Translations under genes and position numbers: made by a program | In this document: positions 16,097 to 24,550 of the stretch, one piece after another | Position numbering within the stretch: position 1 is the stretch's first letter | How the letters are laid out: each line of letters starts with the position of its first letter | NCBI GenBank assembly: GCA_965284365.1 | Contig: OZ260079.1 | Location: 1-64,000 of the forward strand | Source: Phragmitibacter sp965284365 | GTDB lineage: Bacteria > Verrucomicrobiota > Verrucomicrobiia > Verrucomicrobiales > Verrucomicrobiaceae | Length of the DNA stretch: 64,000 bases | Direction of reading: 5' to 3' | The notes under the pieces: generated by a model | Told to the model about the DNA's origin: nothing | Database searches by the model: none | Seen by the model: only the letters and a program-made list of their open reading frames with translations

Positions 16097-16906
16097 TTAC
16101 GACTTTTCCAGCAGCAGGCGGCGGTCGATTGAGTCAATTGTGACACGGTACTTGTCGAGCACCCCATTCCCTAGCAGACCCGCTTCGGAAGGGAATATCT
16201 CCATGCGGTGCAGAGCAGTAAGCACATTCGTGATTTCTTCGCCGCCAAGTTGGAGGGACGCTCGCACGTTGCCTTTGCCTGCGCGCGCCACCCAATGCAG
16301 CGCAGTATCGCATCCGGTATCCAGCCGGATCCACTTTGGCGACGACCCATTCATAGATGCTGGCACGCACATCGAGTCATTGCGCAGTTTCATTGGCAAG
16401 ACGGCGCAATAATTCCTGGGGTTTACCTCATTCAACACGCGGATGCAGCGTGATTTGAAATCAATCTGAACGATTCGCCCTCGAAAAAAGTCGTGACCGA
16501 TGAGCCCATCAATGCGGCGGCTGCACCGGTCGCTAGTCGCCTGTAAATCCAGGGCCAAAGGAGTCTGACTTATGGCAACACTTCCAACGCTGCCGCGGAA
16601 ACCATCGACTCGCCACGCAAAAGCTGCCGTGCCAACGCATTGGACTTGTTCACGCTTGCCGAGCTGCACGCCAATTTTGCGCGCCGTCGCGAGATCTAAA
16701 ACGCTGGTGCCGGCGCCAGAATCGAGAAGAAAATTAAGAGGCGTCTCGCTTAGTTTAGTGGTCACCTTCACCCAAATGAGCCCATCTTCATAGTCGAAGG
16801 GAATGACTTGGGCTGTCGCCGTTTGAAACAATAATCCGAATAAGAACAATACGAGAGCCAAGAATTGGGACGCCGAGCGCACAAGGTTGGCACGAGCAGT
16901 CTCCAT
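16097..16906 (-). CDS. Exported aspartic-protease-like (retropepsin/pepsin-fold) protein
   Basis: A 269-residue protein with an N-terminal signal (FLALVLFLFGLLFQTATAQ). Two half-domains follow, each with a catalytic-type triad: LLDSGAGTSVLD at about residue 60 and RLDTGCDTALH at about 198. Each is followed by the hydrophobic LIGHDFF / LLGNGVLD motif that completes the psi-loop. One chain therefore holds both aspartates, like a single-chain pepsin-fold enzyme or an aspartyl-protease-family protein of bacteria. The role is unknown. It is convergent with the CusA remnant and has no operon partner. Confidence 0.8.
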   Translation of the reverse strand: METARANLVRSASQFLALVLFLFGLLFQTATAQVIPFDYEDGLIWVKVTTKLSETPLNFLLDSGAGTSVLDLATARKIGVQLGKREQVQCVGTAAFAWRVDGFRGSVGSVAISQTPLALDLQATSDRCSRRIDGLIGHDFFRGRIVQIDFKSRCIRVLNEVNPRNYCAVLPMKLRNDSMCVPASMNGSSPKWIRLDTGCDTALHWVARAGKGNVRASLQLGGEEITNVLTALHRMEIFPSEAGLLGNGVLDKYRVTIDSIDRRLLLEKS

Positions 16907-16962
16907 GCCAATCCTTCCGATGCGACAAGGCCGATCCGCTTAACAGGCACTGACGGAAAACC

Positions 16963-17196
16963 GTGCCAGGAATTACAGGCAAATCAGCCCTGTCGACCAG
17001 TGCTCATAATTTCATCATTCGAGCTACGACGGGGGCTTCTGCCGCCACCGCTACATTGCCGCAGTCCCCGGACGGATGGAGGCTCTTCAACGCGTTTACG
17101 GAGACGCTGAAGGACGGCAACCTTGTTGAGTTGCCGAAACGCACGCAGGCCCTTCACGGGCTGCTGGACACTCACGTTGGGCTTGGGCTTCACTGA
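16963..17196 (+). other. Gene-poor stretch 16907-17238 with an unassigned 77-codon frame
   Basis: Between the protease-like gene and the next minus-strand gene there is about 330 bases. One open frame (16963-17196) has a protein-like end (WRLFNAFTETLKDGNLVELP, then KRTQALHGLLDTHVGL). I do not recognise it, and it lacks a convincing start. It may be the tail of a decayed gene. Confidence 0.3.
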
Positions 17197-17238
17197 GTGC
17201 TCACATGGAAAAGTCGTCCTTGAATGGGGGGCTTTTCT

Positions 17239-17463
17239 TTAGCTATCAGATGGTTTGCCTGCTGGAGTTGCTTCGTGTGGGATCTCGGAACCTGTGGGGT
17301 TGACCTGATCCCGCTGAACCGCCCCAAGGTTGCGCGCTTTGGCAAAACGGGCGGCCTCCTGACCCGTGGCACACCGTTGCGTGTTTAAGGGAACGATTGC
17401 GATGGCGGTAAAGGAGAACTGAAGCAAGCTTGCGGCGCATGACGTCTGCAGTAGTGGCGGCAT
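17239..17463 (-). CDS. Small secreted hypothetical protein downstream of the Rrf2 gene
   Basis: A 74-residue frame beginning 26 bases after the Rrf2 stop on the same strand. Its N-terminus is signal-like (SLLQFSFTAIAIVPLNTQRCATG), followed by a polar, Pro/Glu-rich tail. The family is unknown. It is kept because of its operon-like position, but coding status is uncertain. Confidence 0.35.
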   Translation of the reverse strand: MPPLLQTSCAASLLQFSFTAIAIVPLNTQRCATGQEAARFAKARNLGAVQRDQVNPTGSEIPHEATPAGKPSDS

Positions 17464-17489
17464 GATCGGAAGTAAGGTGACGCGCGCCT

Positions 17490-17897
17490 TCAGCTCTGAC
17501 GGAATTGCTCGAAGGTCTCTTTGCCAAGACGGTCAAACATGTTGTCTCGGAGTTCGAAGAGCGTGTCATGAAGGGGACAATTTGGCCCGGTTCCGCACCA
17601 CTGTGGTCCAAAGGGGCACATCGGAAGTTTTTGAGGGTCGTCGAACACCTTGATCACATCCAGCATGGTAATCTCCGAGGGACTGCGGGCAAGGCGGTAA
17701 CCGCCGGTGGGGCCCGATCGTCCGGTGAGGAGCCCTGCGGTGGAGAGGAGGCTCAGCACCTTTGCTACCAGGACTGGCGACAGTTCGCGTGCTGCTGCGA
17801 CCTCAGCGCTGGACGCCAGGCGGTCCTCGCCGGACACTTGGGCTAGGTAGCTGAGAGCGGCAATGCCGGATTGTGCCAGTTTGCTATAAGTGAACAT
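17490..17897 (-). CDS. Rrf2-family transcription regulator with three Cys (NsrR/IscR-like)
   Basis: A 135-residue protein from an ATG preceded by GGGG. It has a winged helix at the start (MFTYSKLAQSGIAALSYLAQ), recognition helix LSPVLVAKVLSLLSTAGLL and the RGPxGGY-type wing (RSGPTGGYRLAR). Three cysteines (CPFGPQWCGTGPNC, spacing 6 and 5) occupy the Fe-S loop. NsrR and IscR use C-x4/5-C-x5-C to hold an Fe-S cluster, so the spacing here is one residue longer. It is divergent from a cytochrome c and close to NnrS and NO reductase genes, so an NO-sensing repressor is the best guess. A longer upstream in-frame reading exists, but family length and the ribosome site favour this start. Confidence 0.85.
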   Translation of the reverse strand: MFTYSKLAQSGIAALSYLAQVSGEDRLASSAEVAAARELSPVLVAKVLSLLSTAGLLTGRSGPTGGYRLARSPSEITMLDVIKVFDDPQKLPMCPFGPQWCGTGPNCPLHDTLFELRDNMFDRLGKETFEQFRQS

Positions 17898-18038
17898 CCC
17901 CAAACCCCATCGTACCATTCTTTGCGAACATACTCTGATACAGGAGACCAGCCGGTCTTCAAGCCTGGAACGCCTGGGAGAGGGAGAGACAGGGTTCAGT
18001 CCGCGGGACGAGTGCAGCAAGACTTTTGTCTGTTTCAG

Positions 18039-18056
18039 GGTATGGAGTAGCATACC
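18039..18056. promoter_or_regulatory. Inverted repeat, candidate operator in the rrf2/cytochrome gap
   Basis: GGTATG (18039-18044) and CATACC (18051-18056) with a six-base spacer, in the 286-base gap between the divergent Rrf2 and cytochrome genes. The total of 18 bases is a suitable size for an Rrf2 dimer. No second copy was found at the NO reductase gene, so the link to the regulator is weak. Confidence 0.3.
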
Positions 18057-18183
18057 TGCGCGCCGTGTCGTCCGCTCATACAGCTCTCCGGTTGCGTGCG
18101 TGCCCACAGGCACGAAATGGTTCGGCGCGAAGGCGTACGGGCTTAGGACATACGAATCTAAGGCTGGGGACTGGGAGCATCGC

Positions 18184-18894
18184 ATGAATGTTAAAACGAA
18201 TCCAATGCGGCGGAACAACGCCATCTCCGCATTCTCCTTGCTTATTAGGGCTGTGTTCGTGATGGCAGGGTTTGTTCACGCGGAAGAGACGCACTCCCCC
18301 AACGCCCCCGTCATCTTCCAGAACCTGTGCGCCACCTGCCATGGCCTCAAAGGCGAAGGAAAAGCGGAAGTGAAGTCGCCTTCCATTGCCAGTCTTCCGG
18401 CGTGGTATGTGCAGCGCCAGTTGGAAAACTTTCAGCAGGACCGGCGGGGCACGCATCCGCACGACGTGGAAGGCCAAATGATGCGGGCCATCGCCAGCAC
18501 GCTCACGGCCGAGCAGACACGGGCGATTGCCAAGTGGGTGGAGGGACTGCCGCGAGTCGAACCCGCTCTTACGATCAAAACTGACTCTGCACGAGGCAAG
18601 GAGCTTTACGCTGACCGTTGCATGGAGTGCCATCGCTACAATGGCGAGGGAGAACTGGTTTTCGGCTCAGCCCCGCTCGTAGGTTTGCAGGACTGGTATC
18701 TCGCGAGCCAGTTGCGGAAGTTCAGGAATGGCCAGCGCGGCGCGGCCAAGGACGATGCTTACGGACAGAAAATGGTTCAGGCAGCAAGCCTCATCGAAGA
18801 TGAGAATATGTTGCTGAGCGTCGTGGCGTGGTTGATCGAGCTGCAGAAAAAACCAGCGCAGGTGAAATCGTTGTTTGAAAGCGGACAGGAGTAG
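18184..18894 (+). CDS. Exported dihaem c-type cytochrome
   Basis: A 236-residue periplasmic protein. The signal peptide runs to about residue 36 (AFSLLIRAVFVMAGFVHA). Two class-I cytochrome domains follow, with haem sites CATCH (about residue 52) and CMECH (about 147). Each has a distal Met region (QMMRAIASTL and KMVQAASL). The repeat structure (SLPAWYVQRQLENFQQDRRG / GLQDWYLASQLRKFRNGQRG) is that of cytochrome c4/c553-type dihaem proteins. ATG 18184 gives a normal signal; longer in-frame readings have no signal. It lies between the Rrf2 gene and NnrS, so it may feed electrons to NO or oxygen reduction. Confidence 0.88.
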   Translation: MNVKTNPMRRNNAISAFSLLIRAVFVMAGFVHAEETHSPNAPVIFQNLCATCHGLKGEGKAEVKSPSIASLPAWYVQRQLENFQQDRRGTHPHDVEGQMMRAIASTLTAEQTRAIAKWVEGLPRVEPALTIKTDSARGKELYADRCMECHRYNGEGELVFGSAPLVGLQDWYLASQLRKFRNGQRGAAKDDAYGQKMVQAASLIEDENMLLSVVAWLIELQKKPAQVKSLFESGQE

Positions 18895-18968
18895 AGGGCA
18901 CTTGCACCCGTAGAGGAGGGCGAGCTGCAGGTTCACTAACTTTCAGCTTCAACGTCGGCAAGATCCCC

Positions 18969-20174
18969 TCACCCTCCGCTATCCGGCGTTATGAAGCGCT
19001 TCCTGTGCCAGGCGAGCCAAACCAGCGAAACGGTAGCCCATGTGAGTGCGGCATAGTTGTAGTGGGATACCATGACCGCGGGGAAGAAGTCGGCGCTGGC
19101 GCGGGTGGCGGCTGCCAGCAGTGCCAGTAGGATAAACCCTCTGACGAACCTTGAGCGGCGTGCGAAGCCCGGGAGATCTCCACTGTGGCCAAAAAGCACA
19201 CGGCTGGCTACGACAAAGATAAGCAGGCCAAAGCCGCCAATATAGAGAAGATGCTCAACGGCGATGTGCCGGTCGTAGAAAGCGGCAGGCAGCGCCAGAC
19301 CTAGCAAACCCATGCCAAGGGACCAGTGCAATCCGGCTGCCAGAGAACCCCGCGTAAGAGGGTTTCCCGGAGCGCGCCAAGTGACCTCCGAGACTAGGTA
19401 GGCCGCGGCGGTGAGGGTGCGCACCGCATAGCCGATTTTGTGCCATCCCCATGCCTCAAGGGGGAAACTCATTACCAGGAAGAGAGCTGCCAGGGCCGTT
19501 TTACGAAGCTTGTGGCGGCGCTCCCCGGAGTTCACAGGCTCAACAGAATCACCGCCCAGCATGCGCGGGAAGATGAAGGTCCCAATCCCTAATACCGGAG
19601 GCAGCAGAAATCCCTGATACAGCAGCAAGCCGGCAAGCCGCAGGGTCGGAAGACTGGCCAGGGTTGCAGGGACCAGCCAGAGAAAAGTTCCCACGATGCC
19701 GCAGAACAGCCCGGTTAATGCCAGCAGCATTTGCGGTGGGGGCCAATCGGTTCCGAAACACACGACCCGAATGATGAGTCCCGCCAGCAACACCACCAGC
19801 ATGATGAGAAAGAGTACATCGCCGGCCTGAGTTTTAAGCCGCAAGTGGCAGTATCCACTTGCGAGATGCAGGAAGAAGAGCACCGCGAGTTCCAGAGGCA
19901 GGAGTTTGGGAGCCGTCGCCATGCGCGGACCAGCTGTGCCGAGAAAGCCTATGACAAATGCGCCCCCGAAAACCTCAACCATCAGGCGTGCGTGCGCGAT
20001 GTTCGGATAGAACCCAAGCTTGCCCGCGAAGAACAACGGCCAGAGCGATACGCCTATCGCACTCCACACGGCACCGCTGAAAAAGAAAAGGCGAAACGGT
20101 TCCGCGGCGAGCCAGCGCATCCCACGGATGAGGGTGGATGTTAGGGGGCTTTCCTGGTGTCCTGGAGCCTTCAT
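18969..20174 (-). CDS. nnrS: NnrS family haem-copper membrane protein
   Basis: A 401-residue integral membrane protein with about twelve hydrophobic segments. The N-terminal EPFRLFFFSGAVWSAIGVSLW and following FGGAFVIGFLGTAGPRM are hallmark NnrS sequences. The rest shows the expected His/aromatic-rich helices (HLASGYCHLR, VEHLLYIGGFGLLIF). NnrS proteins accompany denitrification and NO-detoxification genes and protect against NO-iron complexes. It lies 114 bases behind the quinol NO reductase on the same strand, so the two are probably co-transcribed. Confidence 0.9.
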   Translation of the reverse strand: MKAPGHQESPLTSTLIRGMRWLAAEPFRLFFFSGAVWSAIGVSLWPLFFAGKLGFYPNIAHARLMVEVFGGAFVIGFLGTAGPRMATAPKLLPLELAVLFFLHLASGYCHLRLKTQAGDVLFLIMLVVLLAGLIIRVVCFGTDWPPPQMLLALTGLFCGIVGTFLWLVPATLASLPTLRLAGLLLYQGFLLPPVLGIGTFIFPRMLGGDSVEPVNSGERRHKLRKTALAALFLVMSFPLEAWGWHKIGYAVRTLTAAAYLVSEVTWRAPGNPLTRGSLAAGLHWSLGMGLLGLALPAAFYDRHIAVEHLLYIGGFGLLIFVVASRVLFGHSGDLPGFARRSRFVRGFILLALLAAATRASADFFPAVMVSHYNYAALTWATVSLVWLAWHRKRFITPDSGG

Positions 20175-20288
20175 CCCGTGGTGCGATCAACGGTACCGCA
20201 TTTCGAGATCCGATGAACACAATCGCGATCGGAGTAAAGGAAAGTCATGTCGAGACACATCACTATTTCTTTCATGCAGGTTAATCAG

Positions 20289-22574
20289 CTACGAAGACCC
20301 GTCTTTGGGAGCGTCATCCGGTCCCAGGGACCAGCCTGTCTTCAACCCAAGAACGAACCAGGAAAGGGTTATCGTTCCTACAGCAAACAAGGTGTCGCCA
20401 ATGATGCGGGCCCATTTCAACGTGTCCATGATGCCAGTCCCCAGAAACGCTTCGCTTCGCGCATACCAGAGACCGTGATTGACGCTGGCCACCGTTTGAA
20501 GCAGGCCTACGGGAAGCAGACTCAAAAGGGCCATGAGGAGAAGGCCGAGGTTGATGGACCAGAAGCTGAAACTGATGACACCTTCTTTCCACCGGCCGGG
20601 CGCCGCAAGCCCTTTCGCCACAAAGAGCATGAGACCAATACCCAACATGCCGTAGACCCCAAACAGGGCAGTGTGGCCATGCAGCGGAGTGGTATTGAGC
20701 CCCTGCATATAATAAAGGGCGATGGGTGGATTAATAAGGAAACCGAAGATGCCAGCTCCGAGCATGTTCCAGAAGGCGACGGACAGCATGCACCAGATTG
20801 GCCAGCGGTATTCACGCACCCAGGGTTTTGCCAGACTCAATTTGTAGTTATGCCATCCCTCGAAACCGATAAGGACCAGGGGCACCACTTCCAGGGCGCT
20901 GAAAGAAGCGCCGAGTGCGAGGACTGAGATGGGAGTGCCAGCAAAGTAGAGATGGTGGAAAGTTCCCAAGATGCCGCCAGCAAGGAAGATGGTCGTGGCG
21001 AATAGGACGGAAACGGTGGCAACCCCAATGCGGAGCAAGCCCATGCGCGTGAAGAGGAAGGTTATCACGACGGTGGCAAAAACTTCGAAGAACCCTTCCA
21101 CCCAAAGATGCACCACCCACCAGCGCCAATAGGTCGCCATGGAAAGATGGGTTTGTCGTTCCCACATCAGCCCCGCCGCGTAAAAAACCGTAATGGCCAC
21201 GGTGGCGAGGAAGAAAAGCACCAGAAGATGCCGGCTCTCGCTCGGTCGACGAAGGGCAGGCCACATGGCCCTGGCCATGAGCAGGAGCCACAGCAGGAGA
21301 CCAACGAACAGCAGAATCTGCCAGAGACGGCCCATCTCGGCATACTCATACCCCTGATGACCCAGCCAGAAGTTTTGGGCAAGGCCAAGCTTCTGCATGA
21401 TCCCAAACCACTGCCCGACCATGGATCCGAGTAGCACAAACACGACCGCAGCAAACAGGACGTTAACTCCAAGTCTCTGAAACCTCGGTTCATGCCCGGA
21501 TACTGCCGGACCGATGTAGAGGCCGGTTGCGAGCCAGGCGGTGGCGATCCAGAGCACGGCCAACTGGACGTGCCATGTCCGGGCCACGGAATAAGGAAGC
21601 CACTCCGCCAAAGGGATGCCATAGAGCTTTTGGCCTTCAACCCCATAGTGCGCGGACACGATGCCGAGAAGCACTTGCACCAAAAGAAGGCCACAGACGA
21701 CCCAGAAGTATTTTAAGGTTGCCCGCATGGACGGCGTCGCGACCTGGCCGAGAAGAGGATCGCTCTCCGGCAGGAATTCGGCTTGAGGGAGTTCTTCCTC
21801 GCTTGTCCGTGCATAGTGGAATGCGAGTAGCGCAATTCCCAAAAGGAGCATGATAACGCTGAAGCCGGTCCAAAGCATCAGATCACCTTGCGGGACATTA
21901 TCCACCAGAGGTTCGTGCGGCCAGTTGTTGGTATAACTCACGGTACCGCCAGGGCGATCGGTGACACAAGCCCAGGTGGCCCAGAAAAAAAAGCTGTTGA
22001 GTGGGGCAAGCCGGGCGGGATCTTTGATGGTGTAATCCATCATGGCATAGGCTTCCCGCAGTCGCGCAAACTCAGGGTCGGGATCTCCGCCGAAGAGTCC
22101 CGCGTAATAAGCGGCATTGGCTTTGATGGCGGCGGCGCGGTCGGCACTGACGGTTAAGACGCCCGTTCCCGAGTCATAACGATTTGTGCGGAGATCCTTC
22201 TTGAGGCGAGCTTTAAGCGCAGCTTGGCGTTCCGGATCCAGAAGGCTGAAGGAAGCTGCGCCCTCTGTCTGCGCAAATCGTTCCAGGATAAAGCTTGCCT
22301 CGCGGTGCAGCCAGTCGGCTGTCCAATCCGGGGCTACATAACTGCCGTGACCCCAAATGCTGCCAAGTTGTTGCCCACCGGTGCTCTGCCAAACATTCTG
22401 GCCGTCCTTGATCTGGCTTTCCGTAAACAGGAGTTCTCCAGTCCCTTCCACCATCACCTTGATCGGTATGGGAGGAGCTTGACGGTAGATATCCCGTCCG
22501 AACCAAAGAAGAACGGCAAAGGAGGAGAGAACTACGACGGCTAGAAGGATCCAAAGTCGTTTTACATTCTTCAT
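20289..22574 (-). CDS. norZ: Quinol-dependent nitric oxide reductase (qNOR)
   Basis: A 761-residue single-subunit NO reductase (2 NO to N2O with quinol). The fused N-terminal extracytoplasmic part (about 20-230) holds the cytochrome-c-like fold without CxxCH, including GQNVWQSTGGQQLGSIWGHG. The catalytic NorB-like helices follow. They show RTWHVQLAVLWIATAW, HLWVEGFFEVFATVV (His ligand plus key Glu), GTFHHLYFAGTP (two non-haem iron His) and LHGHTALFGVYGMLG (haem His). The start MKNVKRLWILL (ATG at 22574) is chosen because it gives family length; an upstream extension is possible. The 173-base gap to the divergent PNPOx gene holds an inverted repeat 20 bases before this start. Confidence 0.94.
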   Translation of the reverse strand: MKNVKRLWILLAVVVLSSFAVLLWFGRDIYRQAPPIPIKVMVEGTGELLFTESQIKDGQNVWQSTGGQQLGSIWGHGSYVAPDWTADWLHREASFILERFAQTEGAASFSLLDPERQAALKARLKKDLRTNRYDSGTGVLTVSADRAAAIKANAAYYAGLFGGDPDPEFARLREAYAMMDYTIKDPARLAPLNSFFFWATWACVTDRPGGTVSYTNNWPHEPLVDNVPQGDLMLWTGFSVIMLLLGIALLAFHYARTSEEELPQAEFLPESDPLLGQVATPSMRATLKYFWVVCGLLLVQVLLGIVSAHYGVEGQKLYGIPLAEWLPYSVARTWHVQLAVLWIATAWLATGLYIGPAVSGHEPRFQRLGVNVLFAAVVFVLLGSMVGQWFGIMQKLGLAQNFWLGHQGYEYAEMGRLWQILLFVGLLLWLLLMARAMWPALRRPSESRHLLVLFFLATVAITVFYAAGLMWERQTHLSMATYWRWWVVHLWVEGFFEVFATVVITFLFTRMGLLRIGVATVSVLFATTIFLAGGILGTFHHLYFAGTPISVLALGASFSALEVVPLVLIGFEGWHNYKLSLAKPWVREYRWPIWCMLSVAFWNMLGAGIFGFLINPPIALYYMQGLNTTPLHGHTALFGVYGMLGIGLMLFVAKGLAAPGRWKEGVISFSFWSINLGLLLMALLSLLPVGLLQTVASVNHGLWYARSEAFLGTGIMDTLKWARIIGDTLFAVGTITLSWFVLGLKTGWSLGPDDAPKDGSS

Positions 22575-22593
22575 GCCGAATGATCCGGAAACA

Positions 22594-22610
22594 TCGTTTG
22601 AAATCAACGA
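22594..22610. promoter_or_regulatory. Inverted repeat TCGTT-N7-AACGA next to an A/T tract, candidate operator
   Basis: TCGTT (22594-22598) and AACGA (22606-22610), 17 bases in all, lies just upstream of the NO reductase start. Read toward that gene, an A-rich run follows on its far side. Size and place would suit an Rrf2-type repressor; this is inference. Confidence 0.3.
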
Positions 22611-22747
22611 ATTTTTTTTCTTTAATTGTTTCACCGGCGTTTGTGCCCGTATTTGGCGTTGCCGACTATCAGGCACCGGATTCCCTGCCCTGCCGCCTGA
22701 AACACTCCATAAACCGTCTCGTATCTTTTGCTTATTCCTCTCACGCT

Positions 22748-23251
22748 ATGAACGAAACCACACGGAAACTTGAAGGTGGCCACGAATCGGATGACTTTCA
22801 ACGGATACTAAAGCTCGCCAGGGGCCTCCTCAACGGTCATCGTCCTGGCATCTTCGCCACGGTAGACAGCGGCGGCATCCCGCAAATGCGCTGGATGTCT
22901 TCCTTTGAGGTAGATGAGCTACCGAAGCTGCGAACCCTGACAAATCCGGGCAGCCGGAAAGTTGAGCAGATCCGAGCAAATCCGAATGTAAGCTGGATGT
23001 TCTTCGACAAAGATATGAGCATGATCCTTACGTTGCGCGGCAAGGCGCGCATCCTTGATGATCCTATAGTGCTGAAGGAAACTTGGCAAAAGGTTGTGGA
23101 TTTATCTCTAACCTATTTCCTTGATCAGTATGCTCATAAGCTCGGCTTCGTGGTGGTGGAGACCGAGATCAACTCGGTGGAACTGAACTGCCCCGGCAAC
23201 GGGCTTCGCGTTGAGGTGCCGCCCGCTAGTCTGTTGCATGGACCGGAATGA
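22748..23251 (+). CDS. Pyridoxamine-5'-phosphate-oxidase-like flavin/haem-binding protein
   Basis: A 167-residue protein of the PNPOx split-barrel superfamily, resembling general stress protein 26. It shows IFATVDSGGIPQMRWMSSFE (first strands and flavin contact), TNPGSRKVEQIRANPNVSWMFFD and LRGKARILDD, then C-terminal strands. Such small members bind FMN, F420 or haem and act in stress or redox reactions; the substrate is not visible. ATG 22748 is chosen as the first Met after the shared promoter region. It is divergent from the NO reductase and so probably belongs to the same response. Confidence 0.82.
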   Translation: MNETTRKLEGGHESDDFQRILKLARGLLNGHRPGIFATVDSGGIPQMRWMSSFEVDELPKLRTLTNPGSRKVEQIRANPNVSWMFFDKDMSMILTLRGKARILDDPIVLKETWQKVVDLSLTYFLDQYAHKLGFVVVETEINSVELNCPGNGLRVEVPPASLLHGPE

Positions 23252-23493
23252 TCCCGCCTAGGGCATGCCGCTGGGGTCCTTTTAGACAACCATGCACAAA
23301 ACGCGGGCTTTGCCTCACTCAAGTGTCGGCGCAGCGGTCGCTTTCGGTTCAATGCAGCCACATTGGCATAGGTTAAGCGGCAGGCAGGCCTTCGTTGCCT
23401 CTGTGTGTGACGGCCGTAAACATCAAAGATCAGACGGAGCGAGGGCTGCGGTTTGCCCATAAACTTGACCTGCATTATTGTAACTCACTTCAC

Positions 23494-24147
23494 ATGCCGA
23501 ATCACAGCTATGCACCACGCGCGCTTATTGCTGGTTGCCTGCTCGCATTGCTAAGCGCTGCGGTGAACGCCTGTTTCCTGATCAAGTTTGGAACGTCGGT
23601 CAGCCACTTGACCGGTGATGTGTCGAAGGTGGCGATGAACGCCGCTATTGGACATGGCTATCTTTACGCGGCCCTTTGGAATCTGCTCTCGGCGACGACA
23701 GGATTCTTCCTCGGGGCCACTTGCGCAGGCTATTTCGTTCACCATCCCACCATGGAGCAATCGCAGCCCTACCATCGGGCAACCATCATGATTGGACTGC
23801 TGCTTATCGTCGCATACCTCTTCCTTCCTCTCCCCGCAATCTCTATCGGCATCGCAGGAGTTGCTTGCGGGTTTCAGAACGCGCTGGCAACTCATTACCG
23901 TGGGATGGTTTTAAGGACGACACACATCACTGGCCTTCTGACAGACTTGGGAGCGGCTTTTGGCATGTGTTTGAAAGGTCACCGCATCGCGGCCTGGAAA
24001 TTCGCGGTCCCCTCACTTCTGGTCACATGCTTCTTTATCGGCGCTGCCATAGGCAGTTTCAGCTATATGAGATGGGAGGACCAAGTGATTCTGTATGCTG
24101 CCTTTTGCTACCTCGCTCTTGGTATGACCCTGGCAAAACTACAATGA
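23494..24147 (+). CDS. DUF1275 (YoaK-like) membrane protein
   Basis: A 217-residue protein with about six membrane segments. The conserved start SAAVNACFLIKFGTSVSHLTGDVSK and the central GVACGFQNALATHYRGMVLRTTHITGLLTDLG are diagnostic of the DUF1275/YoaK family. Its biochemical role is unknown. It follows the PNPOx gene by 242 bases and has no clear promoter. The final Met-Thr-Leu-Ala-Lys end is typical, so the gene is intact. Confidence 0.85.
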   Translation: MPNHSYAPRALIAGCLLALLSAAVNACFLIKFGTSVSHLTGDVSKVAMNAAIGHGYLYAALWNLLSATTGFFLGATCAGYFVHHPTMEQSQPYHRATIMIGLLLIVAYLFLPLPAISIGIAGVACGFQNALATHYRGMVLRTTHITGLLTDLGAAFGMCLKGHRIAAWKFAVPSLLVTCFFIGAAIGSFSYMRWEDQVILYAAFCYLALGMTLAKLQ

Positions 24148-24550
24148 TCCTCATTTGGAAAACGCACAGTCGCTGATTCCTTTCGCGTCGGCAGCGCAAA
24201 GCTCGGCATTGCCGCGGCTCTTGAAATCTCCCCGAGAATGACACCGGGCGTCCTCAAAGTGCCTGCACTCGTTCATCACGGCACATTGGGTTCGTAAATG
24301 AGCTTGATCGAGATCTTTCGGCAGCGTGCGATTCATAACGCTGCACCAATGTCTGGAGTTGCTGGGTCGTGAGAATGCAGCAAATACGCCGCAAATTAAC
24401 GAAAAATAAATCTTTAATTCATCGTAGGCGTTTGTATGATGCGAAATTCATATCAGGAATGGACGTTGTAGCGTTGGCGAACCTTCGCCGGTACAGTGGT
24501 AAAACTACTTGGCCCCTAGCCTGCACCTCGCTTCCTAACATAACCAATAA
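24148..24550. other. Stretch without a convincing gene
   Basis: About 400 bases with A/T-rich parts. A 65-codon frame (24369-24566) overlaps the start of the globin gene but has no recognisable features. AACGCTGCA (24337) and TGTAGCGTT (24467) form an imperfect long-distance inverted repeat of unclear meaning. The globin promoter presumably lies near the right end. Confidence 0.4.
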
